A DNA stretch of 64,000 nt from Mangrovicella endophytica (GTDB lineage Bacteria; Pseudomonadota; Alphaproteobacteria; Rhizobiales; Rhizobiaceae), in NCBI RefSeq assembly GCF_002893625.1, contig NZ_PKMZ01000004.1, positions 186,001 through 250,000 on the forward strand, written 5' to 3'. The notes below the pieces were generated by a model that worked only from the letters and a program-made list of their open reading frames with translations, was not told the DNA's origin and made no database searches. The first letter of the stretch is position 1. Each line of letters begins with the position of its first letter. Of the stretch, positions 1-10,863 are shown piece by piece. The position numbers and the translations under genes are program-made.

Positions 1-1
1 G

Positions 2-1681
2 ACCATTTACGCCCCGGCCCTGATGGCCTCGGCGCGCGAGCCGATCGCGTTTGCCGGCGGGCTGGCATCGCTGGCGCTGATCCTGGGTCTATCGTGGCGG
101 CGCGGGCTGGAACCGGTGACGGTGGTGCTCTGCGGCATGCTGATCTCGCTGGTGGCCGCCTCGCTCAGCGCCACGATCATCCTCGCCAACGGCGAATACA
201 TGATGTCGCTGTTCATCTGGGGCGGCGGCTCGCTGGAACAGGGCGGCTGGCAGCCGACGGTGGCGCTGGCGCTGCGCGCTGGCCTCGCCACGGTTGCCGT
301 GGCGATCGTCTATCGCCCGCTGGTGCTGCTCGGCTTCGACGATTCCTCCGCACGAGCGCTCGGCCTCGGCGTCACCGGAACGCGCCTCCTCGCCCTCGGC
401 CTCGCTGTATTCCTCGCGACCAGCACCGCGGCCTATGTCGGCGTCATCGGCTTCATCGGGCTTGCCGCCCCCAATCTCGCCCGCATCGCCGGTGCGCGGC
501 GTTTCGCAGCGGTGTTGCTGCTGTCGCCGCTGATCGGAGCGATCCTGCTGCTGCTCACCGACGGCCTCGTCCAGCTCGCCGCGATCGACGAGACCGAGAT
601 CGTGCCGACGGGTGCGGCGACCGCCCTTTTCGGCGGACCGCTGCTGCTCTGGCTGCTGCCGCGCCTGCGCCCATCGACGCCGCGCACAACTGCGGCCGAG
701 GCATCGCCGCGGCGGCTTTCCAAGCCGGGGGCGATGTTGGCGCTGGTCGCCGCAGCCGCCGTCCTCCTCGGCATCGCCGCGCTCTTCGTCGGGCCCGGTG
801 AGGGCGGCTGGACGATCGCGACCGGCCCGGTGCTGGAAGCCGTGGCGCCCTGGCGCTGGCCGCGCATCCTTTCGGCGGCCGCCTGCGGCGGCATGCTGGC
901 GGCCGCCGGCTTCATCATGCAGCGCGTCAGCGGCAACCCGTTGGCGAGCCCGGAAGTCCTCGGCATCAGCGCCGGCTCCGGCGTCGGTCTGGCCGCCGTC
1001 CTCCTGTTCGTGCCGGAGGCCTCGCTGGCGGTCCAGACCGGATCGGCCGTGAGCGGCGCGCTGCTCGCCCTCCTCGTCGTGCTCGGCCTTGCCGCCAGCG
1101 GCCATTTCGGGCCGGAGCGGCTGCTGCTCGGCGGCATCGCGGTCGGCTCGCTCAGCGGCGCGCTGGTGACGACGGTGATCGCGCGCGGCGGCGCCGAGGG
1201 CACGCAGCTCCTCAACTGGCTGAGCGGCTCGACGCAACTGGTCGGGCCTGAGACAGCGCTTCTCTCCACCGCGCTGGCGGTCGCCCTGATCGCGCCGCTG
1301 CCGCTGTTTTCGCGCTGGTTCGCGGTGCTGCCGCTCGGCCCTGGTGTTTCTCGCGGCGTCGGTCTGTCGCCAAGCCTTGCGAATGGAGTGCTCGTGCTCC
1401 TCGCCGCGATCCTGACGGCGGTGGCGACGCTGACTGTCGGGCCGCTCTCCTTTGTCGGGCTGATGGCGCCGCATGCCGCACGCCTCACCGGCATCGCCCG
1501 CCCGGCCCCGCAGCTGCTCGCCACCGTGCTCATCGGCATGGCGCTGATGATCTTCGCCGACTGGATGGCGCGTGGCCTGACCTTCCCCTACCAGCTGCCG
1601 CTCGGCCTCTTCGCCTCGCTGGTGGGCGGTCCCTATCTCGTCTGGCTGCTCAACCGGGGCGCCGCGCGCCGGCCGGCCTGA
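2..1681 (+). CDS. fhuB: FhuB-like siderophore ABC transporter permease, 5' end outside window
   Basis: This is an inner-membrane permease that passes an Fe(III)-siderophore complex from a periplasmic binding protein into the cytoplasm. The frame is open from base 2, so the true start lies upstream; 559 residues are visible. Two FecCD-type halves are fused. The first ends near residue 215 with the motif GFIGLAAPNLAR, and the second (about 235-550) carries the parallel motif SFVGLMAPHAAR plus a GNPLASPEVLGIS segment. They are joined by an Ala/Arg/Thr-rich linker. This fused layout (about 660 residues in full) is typical of FhuB rather than single-domain FecC or FecD. The ATPase and binding protein must be upstream. 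The ferric siderophore itself cannot be told from sequence. Confidence 0.9.
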   Translation, partial: TIYAPALMASAREPIAFAGGLASLALILGLSWRRGLEPVTVVLCGMLISLVAASLSATIILANGEYMMSLFIWGGGSLEQGGWQPTVALALRAGLATVAVAIVYRPLVLLGFDDSSARALGLGVTGTRLLALGLAVFLATSTAAYVGVIGFIGLAAPNLARIAGARRFAAVLLLSPLIGAILLLLTDGLVQLAAIDETEIVPTGAATALFGGPLLLWLLPRLRPSTPRTTAAEASPRRLSKPGAMLALVAAAAVLLGIAALFVGPGEGGWTIATGPVLEAVAPWRWPRILSAAACGGMLAAAGFIMQRVSGNPLASPEVLGISAGSGVGLAAVLLFVPEASLAVQTGSAVSGALLALLVVLGLAASGHFGPERLLLGGIAVGSLSGALVTTVIARGGAEGTQLLNWLSGSTQLVGPETALLSTALAVALIAPLPLFSRWFAVLPLGPGVSRGVGLSPSLANGVLVLLAAILTAVATLTVGPLSFVGLMAPHAARLTGIARPAPQLLATVLIGMALMIFADWMARGLTFPYQLPLGLFASLVGGPYLVWLLNRGAARRPA

Positions 1682-1742
1682 CGCCGGAAGCCTGACGCGG
1701 CTCCCGCACGAGGGGCGCCGCGGCGAACCTCCGGCTCAAGAG

Positions 1743-5552
<3,810 letters not shown>

Positions 5553-5589
5553 GGATGCATGCCTCTTGCTCACGCCGTCGCGCCGGCAT

Positions 5590-5611
5590 GACATAAAGAC
5601 ATCCTTATATC
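5590..5611 (-). promoter_or_regulatory. 22-bp imperfect palindrome before metH, candidate SahR-type operator
   Basis: An imperfect inverted repeat of 22 bp (16 of 22 positions symmetric) with the plus-strand core ATAAAGACATCCTTAT lies 38 bases upstream of the chosen metH start. It is strikingly AT-rich against its surroundings. AT-rich palindromes of this kind precede metH and SAH-recycling genes in Rhizobiales and are attributed to the ArsR-family regulator SahR. The assignment to SahR is from memory of that motif and is inference. No regulator gene is adjacent. Confidence 0.5.
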
Positions 5612-5805
5612 ATCATAGCCGCCAGAACCAGTCCGAGGAGTGATGGAGGAATGGGCGTCATTCAGCCCGGAGGATCGCTCCTCCAAGGCATGTAGGACTT
5701 ACCCGCGAGTGGATGACCTTCCGTAAATTGCAGCAGCTGAAAGCACCGTATCTTCAAGCGCTTGTGGCATCTTCTCCTGGCTCAGGGAAAATGAGGGGAA
5801 ACGTG

Positions 5806-6114
5806 ATGCACACGATCGAAGAACACACCGAACTCTCCATCAAGAGCTACCTGCGGATGGAGGAGCGTTCCTTCTACAGCCGCGCCCATGCCGACTGGGT
5901 CGTCGGCCTGTGGGCGGCAGGCCAGCTCGGCCATGCCGACGAAGCGGCTCGCGACTATGCCACCAGGATCGTCGATGCCGGCGTGCGCTCGGTCGGCGGG
6001 CGCGGTGGTTTCGACCTGATCGCCGCCGATCTCCGCCTCGCCGTCGAGGGTCTCGAAGGTCTGCGAGCCCGCTACGAAGTGGCGATGAACGACAACATCG
6101 TCGGCCGCGCCTGA
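5806..6114 (+). CDS. Small DUF1476 (ATPase zeta-inhibitor-like) protein
   Basis: This 102-residue soluble protein resembles DUF1476, the alphaproteobacterial family that includes the zeta subunit which inhibits the F1F0 ATPase. The supporting stretch is WVVGLWAAGQLGHADEAARD, which parallels the family core LLGLWAAExLG followed by YAxxVV and a terminal RK(I/V)xxDL-like element (here GFDLIAADLRLA). The family is about 105 residues long, which matches the start chosen here: ATG at 5806 behind AGGGGA. A longer frame opens at 5713, but its first 31 codons look non-coding. The N-terminal inhibitory segment is not well conserved, so this may be a paralogue with another role. It lies alone between metH and the gbc operon. 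Confidence 0.6.
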   Translation: MHTIEEHTELSIKSYLRMEERSFYSRAHADWVVGLWAAGQLGHADEAARDYATRIVDAGVRSVGGRGGFDLIAADLRLAVEGLEGLRARYEVAMNDNIVGRA

Positions 6115-6235
6115 AACGCACGGAGCAGCCCGTTGAACCGATGTCCGGCCAGCAATCGCGCTGCCGGACGGCGGGCGATGCCCTGCCGCCCAGGCTCCCG
6201 ATCACCCGCCCGATAAGTCGTTCGTCGAGCGGCTT

Positions 6236-7336
6236 TCAGATTTCCACCTCGATCCGCCCGACCGGGCGCGAGCAGCAGGCGAGGATAAAGCCCTCCTCGA
6301 CCTCCTCGTCGAGGATGCCGCCATTGTGGCTCATCTGGACCTCGCCGGAGAGTTTGCGGGTCTTGCAGGTACCGCAAACGCCGAACTGACAGCCGCTCGG
6401 AATGTTGAGGCCGGCGGTACGGGCGATCTGCAGCACCGTATCGGCGGAGGTGCACTCGGCCGTGATGCCGGACCGGGTGAAGACGATCTCCGCTGCGGTT
6501 TCGGCGGCATCCGCACCGAAGCCGTCTACGATGATCGGTGCCGCTTCCGCCTCCGTCGAGGGGTGGAAGCTCTCCTCGTGGTAGCGGGCCATGTCGCAGC
6601 CGGCGGCCGCCAGCATCTCGCGCACGTTGCGCATGAATGGCTCGGGGCCGCAGCAGAAGATCTCGCGGCTTCGGTAATCCGGCACCGCCAGCTCCAGCAT
6701 CAGCGCATTGATGCGTCCGCGGAAGCCCGGCCAGACCTCGTACGGGTCCGATTCCTCCACGATCCAGGCGAGCTTGATGTTGGGATCGCGCGTCGCCATC
6801 CGCTCCAGCTCGGCGCGAAAGATGATCTCGGACGGCCGGCGCGCGCAGTTGATGAAGCTGATGTCGGTGTGGCGAGCATAGTCGTAGAGCCAGCGCGTCA
6901 TCGACATCATCGGGGTGATGCCCGACCCGGCCGAGATGAACAGGTATTTCTCGGCGGGATGATTGTGGAATGAGAAGGTGCCGGACGGGCCAAAGGCCTT
7001 CAGCCGGTCGCCGACCTTCAGATTGTCCAGCATCCAGCGGGTGGCGACGCTGTCGCGCTGCGCCTTCACCGTCACCGCGATCGACAAAGGTCGCGACGGG
7101 CTGGAGGACAGCGTGTAGGTCCGCAGCGCCGGCACCGGCCCGACCGGCAGCTCCAGCGTGACGAACTGGCCCGGCGTGTAGCGGAACCAGCTCGGTTCGG
7201 TCGACTGGAAGGAGAAGGTCTTGCAGTCCTGCGTCTCCGGAAGGACCGCGACGCATTCCAGCACCTGCACCTTGTCGTTCCAGGGCAGCATCTGGTCGAG
7301 ATGCTTGTAGCTCGGCATCATCGTCATGGCCGTCAT
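6236..7336 (-). CDS. gbcB: Reductase of a Rieske oxygenase, GbcB-like
   Basis: This 366-residue flavo-iron-sulfur reductase passes electrons from NAD(P)H to the partner oxygenase encoded just upstream. A ferredoxin-reductase module comes first, with the FAD motif RTYTLSSSP and the nucleotide motif SAGSGITPMMS. A C-terminal plant-type 2Fe-2S domain follows, with cysteines in GCQFGVCGTC and a fourth in ILACC. That order matches GbcB, CntB and StcB, the reductases for glycine betaine, carnitine and stachydrine. The start at 7336 (reading MTAMTMMPS) is 8 bases after the gbcA stop, so the two are co-transcribed. A start at the second ATG (7327) is possible. Substrate assignment rests on the pair as a whole. 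Confidence 0.85.
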   Translation of the reverse strand: MTAMTMMPSYKHLDQMLPWNDKVQVLECVAVLPETQDCKTFSFQSTEPSWFRYTPGQFVTLELPVGPVPALRTYTLSSSPSRPLSIAVTVKAQRDSVATRWMLDNLKVGDRLKAFGPSGTFSFHNHPAEKYLFISAGSGITPMMSMTRWLYDYARHTDISFINCARRPSEIIFRAELERMATRDPNIKLAWIVEESDPYEVWPGFRGRINALMLELAVPDYRSREIFCCGPEPFMRNVREMLAAAGCDMARYHEESFHPSTEAEAAPIIVDGFGADAAETAAEIVFTRSGITAECTSADTVLQIARTAGLNIPSGCQFGVCGTCKTRKLSGEVQMSHNGGILDEEVEEGFILACCSRPVGRIEVEI

Positions 7337-7344
7337 CCGCCCGG

Positions 7345-8589
7345 TCAGGCGACGCGTACGAGCGGCACGCCTGACGTGGCGACGCGCGGCTGCATGAAGC
7401 TGCAATACCAGTCGACGAACTGGATGACGCCGCCCTCGTGCAGTTCCGAATAGGGTCCGGGCTCGTAGGCCGGCGAGAGGATGCCGCGCTGGTTCTCCTC
7501 GACGATCTGCCGGTCCTGGTCGTTGGTGGCGATCCAGACCCGCGTCAGCTCGTCCAGATCGTAGTCGACGCCCTCGACGGCATCCTTGTTGACCAGCCAT
7601 TTGGTGGTCACCGCGGTCTCTGTGGCGCTGATCGGCATCACCCGGAACGAGACCGCGTGGTCGCCGAGCACGTGGTTCCAGGTCGAGGGATAGTGGAACA
7701 GCATCATCGAGCCGATCTGGGGCGTGGTGACGTCGTCCGACAGCGGCCGGCTCACCGCGCTCCTGCCGCTCAGTGTGTAGCTCACGGCATCGCGCAGCAG
7801 CGGCATGCGGGCGGCGCGGTACTGGCCATCGTCGGAGATGCGGAAGCGGCTCGGCAGGCCGGCGGCTTCGCAGCGGTTCCAGTGGCCGGCGATCTCCGGA
7901 TCCTTCTCGGCCGCGTCGATCCCGGTCACCGTCGGCTTTTCCGGGAAGGTGCGGCAGAGCTCCGGATGGCTGCCGGCGCAGTGGTAGCACTCCCGGTTGT
8001 TCTCCCAGACGAGCTTCCAGTTGCCCTTCTCGATGATGGTCGTCTCGTGGGCGATTTTGGCGTCCTGCAGCCGGTGCGGCAGCAGGTAGGGGGCGACCAT
8101 CGCCCGCAACGGAGCAAGGTCCGGCGCCTCGTCGGCGACGCAGATGAAGACGAAGCCGCCGATGCTTTCGCAATGCACCGGCTTCAGGCCGAAGCGTGCG
8201 GGATCGAAGCTCGGCCCCATGTCGCGGGCATAGAGCAGCCGGCCATCCAGCTCGTAGGTCCACTGGTGATAGGGGCAGACGAGCTTTGCGGTCGTGCCGC
8301 GTTCGGCCGAGCAGAGGCGCGAGCCGCGATGGCGGCAGGAATTGTGGAAGGCGCGGATCTCGCCCTTGGCGTCGCGCACGATGATCACGGGGTAGTCGCC
8401 GACCTGCAGGGTGATGTAGCTGCCGGTCTTCTTCAGCTCGCAGTCATGGCCGGCGAACAGCCATTCGCGGTAGTAGATCAGCTCGAGATCGACCCTGTAG
8501 AAGTCGGGATCCACATAGAAGCTGCGGTCCAGGCTGTAGCCGCGCCTGCGCAGCAGCAGCTTGCGGAGCATTTCACCACGTACGTCCAT
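7345..8589 (-). CDS. gbcA: Rieske non-haem iron oxygenase, glycine betaine monooxygenase-like
   Basis: Predicted to remove a methyl group from glycine betaine by monooxygenation, giving dimethylglycine and formaldehyde, with electrons from GbcB. The 414-residue protein has the Rieske 2Fe-2S ligands CRH (C85, H87) and CPYH (C105, H108), then the mononuclear-iron region NRECYHCAGSH with H203 and H208. Length and layout match GbcA; carnitine (CntA) or stachydrine (Stc2) demethylases are the closest alternatives. The ATG at 8589 is chosen because GAGG lies 7 bases before it, although the frame is open to 8673. The leader contains a cobalamin riboswitch and a helix that would hide this ribosome-binding site, so expression should fall when B12 is plentiful. 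Confidence 0.8.
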   Translation of the reverse strand: MDVRGEMLRKLLLRRRGYSLDRSFYVDPDFYRVDLELIYYREWLFAGHDCELKKTGSYITLQVGDYPVIIVRDAKGEIRAFHNSCRHRGSRLCSAERGTTAKLVCPYHQWTYELDGRLLYARDMGPSFDPARFGLKPVHCESIGGFVFICVADEAPDLAPLRAMVAPYLLPHRLQDAKIAHETTIIEKGNWKLVWENNRECYHCAGSHPELCRTFPEKPTVTGIDAAEKDPEIAGHWNRCEAAGLPSRFRISDDGQYRAARMPLLRDAVSYTLSGRSAVSRPLSDDVTTPQIGSMMLFHYPSTWNHVLGDHAVSFRVMPISATETAVTTKWLVNKDAVEGVDYDLDELTRVWIATNDQDRQIVEENQRGILSPAYEPGPYSELHEGGVIQFVDWYCSFMQPRVATSGVPLVRVA

Positions 8590-8591
8590 GC

Positions 8592-8640
8592 CGTGCCTCA
8601 TCCTATGGGCAGTCGCCAGGAGCGTCGACGGTGAGGCACG
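8592..8640 (-). promoter_or_regulatory. RBS-sequestering helix before gbcA (riboswitch expression platform)
   Basis: CGTGCCTCA and TGAGGCACG form a perfect 9-bp inverted repeat (arms 8592-8600 and 8632-8640 on the plus strand). In the minus-strand transcript the gbcA-proximal arm contains the Shine-Dalgarno GAGG. Formation of this helix would block translation of gbcA. It lies between the B12 aptamer and the start codon, the position expected of a translational expression platform. The switching mechanism is inferred. Confidence 0.6.
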
Positions 8641-8714
8641 TATCCGGCCCGCGGCGGCGGCTCGTCGCCGCATGCGCCACGCGATCGGACCGATCGCCCA
8701 CCGCGATCGCCCAG

Positions 8715-8898
8715 AGTTGCCGGAGGCTGGTTTCCGGGCTCGGAAGTTGCTCCTCAGCAGACGCGGCGCCTTCTCGGACGGGTCCGTCCAATGGCGTAGA
8801 GCCGCGTCTCACCTTCCTTCACCGTTGCGGGGGCAGCGCCGGGTTCACACCGGCTTCCCAATTCTCCGCGACATCCAGGGACGCCGCGGCACCTCAAG
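8715..8898 (-). ncRNA. Cobalamin (adenosylcobalamin-class) riboswitch
   Basis: Read on the minus strand, the stretch shows the conserved parts of the cobalamin riboswitch in order. It opens with TTGAGGTGCC at the 5' side (8889-8898). Next come GGGAAGCCGGTG (8848-8859), the B12-box core GCTGCCCCCGCAACGGTGA (8819-8837), and the 3' closing segment AGCCCGGAAACCAGCC (8725-8740), followed by CTC that can pair with the GAG at the 5' end. Length (about 180 nt) suits the family. The next gene on this strand is gbcA, about 130 bases on. Such elements normally turn expression down when cobalamin binds. Confidence 0.93.
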
Positions 8899-8991
8899 CA
8901 TTGCGACTAGAGCACTGCCCGCAGCTTGAAGGAATTCCAGAAACGACATGGCGGCGGCGTTGACGGACACGATGCTCCGCTGCAAACGGCA

Positions 8992-9024
8992 ACGCCGCGG
9001 CCTCCTTCCGGAATGCCGCGGCGT
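8992..9024 (-). terminator. Stem-loop downstream of the che operon
   Basis: ACGCCGCGG and CCGCGGCGT form a perfect 9-bp stem with a 15-nt loop, about 45 bases after the cheT stop. A second, smaller stem (GAGCGC/GCGCTC, 9042-9059) lies between. On the minus strand the larger stem is followed by a short, weak T-containing stretch and not a clean T run, so it could be an imperfect intrinsic terminator separating che from the riboswitch leader. Confidence 0.45.
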
Positions 9025-9067
9025 CGATGCACGTTTCATGAGAGCGCTTCAAGGCGCTCCAGATTGA

Positions 9068-9421
9068 TCAGCCGAACAGTTCCAGCTCGCCATCCGACTC
9101 AGGGCCGCGCACGGCGGTCTCCTCGGTGGAAAGGCGGTTCTTCAGTTCGGACAGCTTGAGCGCCGACAGGGCGGCGGTGGCGTCGATGCGGCAGTCGGCC
9201 GGCACTTCCACCGACAGGGCGTCGAGATAGCCTGCAAGATTCGACAGCGCCTGGCAGAGGAAGTCGATCTTCTGCGCGGCGCGAACGAAGCCAGCATCGA
9301 TCGCCGTCTCCGGCCATTCGATGTCGATCGTCAGGTCGTGCAGCTCCTCGGTGCTGCGCGACAGCTCGTCGAGCTCGCTCGACACTCGGCTCATCAGGCC
9401 CGACAGCGGATGGTGGCTCAT
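9068..9421 (-). CDS. cheT: CheT-like chemotaxis protein with CheZ-type DxxxQ motif
   Basis: This is the last gene of the che operon, encoding a 117-residue, mostly helical protein. Its position directly after cheD and its size match CheT of Sinorhizobium meliloti, a protein reported to help dephosphorylate CheY1 and to interact with CheR. The helix KIDFLCQALSNLAG contains D53-x-x-x-Q57, the same spacing as the catalytic Asp/Gln pair of CheZ phosphatases. The C-terminus reads GELELFG, resembling the end of CheD (GDLELF); the shared tail may be a docking peptide. Overall sequence similarity to CheZ is not evident by eye. The ATG at 9421 is preceded by GAGG. Confidence 0.75.
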   Translation of the reverse strand: MSHHPLSGLMSRVSSELDELSRSTEELHDLTIDIEWPETAIDAGFVRAAQKIDFLCQALSNLAGYLDALSVEVPADCRIDATAALSALKLSELKNRLSTEETAVRGPESDGELELFG

Positions 9422-9523
9422 GGACGAGGCCTCACGGGATGCGGCATGTGACGACCGGCCGCGGCCGGATCATCCTTGGATCGGCATGACGTGGAACGCC
9501 GGCTGAACCGCCGGCATACCGGA

Positions 9524-10057
9524 TCAGAAGAGTTCGAGATCGCCGACGGACTGGCGCGCTGGCGGTGCCACCGGCACGATCTTCGGCGTCTCGGCGCGAT
9601 CCATCAGGATCTGCCGGGCGCGTCCGGAATGTGGCCAGAACTCAATGCGCCGGCCGCGATCGCCGCCAAGGCTGCCGCCGACGTGAGCGATGCCTTCCAT
9701 CTCCAGGAAGCGCTTGGCGAAGGCGATGTTCTGCGACCCGATGTCCCGCAGACCTTCCATGGTCGAGGCGCCGCCGAAGAGCTTGGCCTCCAGGCAATGC
9801 CGCCGCGCACCCTTCTTCAGGAGGCCGTTGATCAGCATTTCCATGAGGTAGAGGCCGAAGCTCTCCGCCCTGCCCTGGCTGTCGTCAAAGCCCGGCAGCA
9901 AGAAGTGATTCATGCCGCCGACGCCTGCCCCGGGATCGCGCATGCAGGCGGCGACGCAGGAGCCGAGCAGGGTCGTGATGACGACGTTCTCGCCGCTCTC
10001 GACCTTGTACTCGCCCTGGATCAGATTGACGCGTCTCGTGCCTGCCGGATACGCCAT
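9524..10057 (-). CDS. cheD: Chemoreceptor glutamine deamidase CheD
   Basis: CheD deamidates glutamines on chemoreceptors and takes part in adaptation in the cytoplasm. The 177-residue protein carries the family's Cys-His pair: C34 in TTLLGSCVAACMRD and H51 in GGMNHFLLP. The glycine-rich KLFGGASTM segment follows near residue 95. The start at 10057 overlaps the cheY2 stop as TAATG, which indicates translational coupling. A longer open frame upstream (to 10468) is only the shadow of cheY2. The C-terminal residues GDLELF echo those of CheT. Confidence 0.93.
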   Translation of the reverse strand: MAYPAGTRRVNLIQGEYKVESGENVVITTLLGSCVAACMRDPGAGVGGMNHFLLPGFDDSQGRAESFGLYLMEMLINGLLKKGARRHCLEAKLFGGASTMEGLRDIGSQNIAFAKRFLEMEGIAHVGGSLGGDRGRRIEFWPHSGRARQILMDRAETPKIVPVAPPARQSVGDLELF

Positions 10058-10449
10058 TACTGCAGCCTGCCGACCACGGCCTCGATCGTCTTCTGCAGCA
10101 CCGGGACGGTGATCGGCTTGACGAGGAAGTTGTTGACGCCGAATTGCGCCGCCTTCTGCACCAGCTCGCGGTCGCCGCGGCCGGTCAGGATGATGAAGGG
10201 CGTCTTCTTGATCGGCGCGTAGGAGCGCACCGCCTTCAGAAGCTGGATGCCGTCGAGCTTCGGCATGTTGAAGTCGGAGATGATGATGTGGCACGGCGAC
10301 GTCATCATCGCCTTCAGCGCCTCCTCGCCGTCGACGGCAAAGATCACCTGGGTGATGCCGATCTGCTCGAGCGCGTCGCGGATCAGCATGCGGCTGGTCC
10401 GCTGATCGTCGACGATCATAACCTTCAGATGCTGCTTGAAAGACGACAT
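10057..10449 (-). CDS. cheY2: CheY-type response regulator (flagellar motor CheY2)
   Basis: This single receiver domain of 130 residues is phosphorylated by CheA. The acidic pocket is VDDQ (D14, D15) and the phosphoacceptor is D59 in IIISDFNMPKLDG; the conserved Lys is in NNFLVKPIT. Its place between cheB and cheD matches S. meliloti CheY2, the output regulator that acts on the motor, as opposed to the phosphate sink CheY1. It is separated from cheB by an unusual 414-bp gap, so it may have its own promoter. The stop overlaps the cheD start. Confidence 0.92.
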   Translation of the reverse strand: MSSFKQHLKVMIVDDQRTSRMLIRDALEQIGITQVIFAVDGEEALKAMMTSPCHIIISDFNMPKLDGIQLLKAVRSYAPIKKTPFIILTGRGDRELVQKAAQFGVNNFLVKPITVPVLQKTIEAVVGRLQ

Positions 10450-10863
10450 TCGCTGGTTCCTTCCACAATCACCGTCGTTGCCGGCGGCTGCGCTACGACC
10501 GTAGTCGAAGCGGCATCACCCCGTTCTGCGCCCTGCACCGCTGTCCGCCTCGCCCGATGCCCGCCTCAGCGGCGGCACCGGCATTCCGACGATCATCCAG
10601 GTGCATCGAGCGCCTAAGTTCCTGCCTCTATTTGCCGCCAGAAAGGTTAAATAAGAGCGGCTATTGATCTGCATTTTCCGCAGTCTGCGGCATTTCATTC
10701 GGCCCTCGCACGGACTTGATGTCAGCACTTGCTAAGGCGTACTTTCCACTGGCGACCAAGCGTTTTTGGCTTTGGCCGGCCACTGCTCGGGACCTCCGAA
10801 GAGGCCGTCGATCATCGCATTGTCGCCTGCCGGATTTCTTAACGGCGGGCGTGGCGCTTCGCC
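10450..10863. other. Non-coding gap inside the che operon, between cheB and cheY2
   Basis: These 414 bp separate cheB from cheY2, whereas the other che genes overlap or nearly touch, apart from a gap of about 100 bp between cheD and cheT. No convincing gene is seen on either strand. The stretch is more AT-rich in its middle (for example AAGGTTAAATAAGAG on the plus strand), so an internal promoter for cheY2-cheD-cheT is possible. A small GGCG/CGCC stem lies right after the cheB stop. Confidence 0.5.

Noticed and set aside
8603-8812. 69-codon frame between the B12 riboswitch and gbcA
   Set aside because: It lies in the riboswitch leader, overlaps the aptamer's 3' part and has no clear ribosome-binding site or family resemblance.
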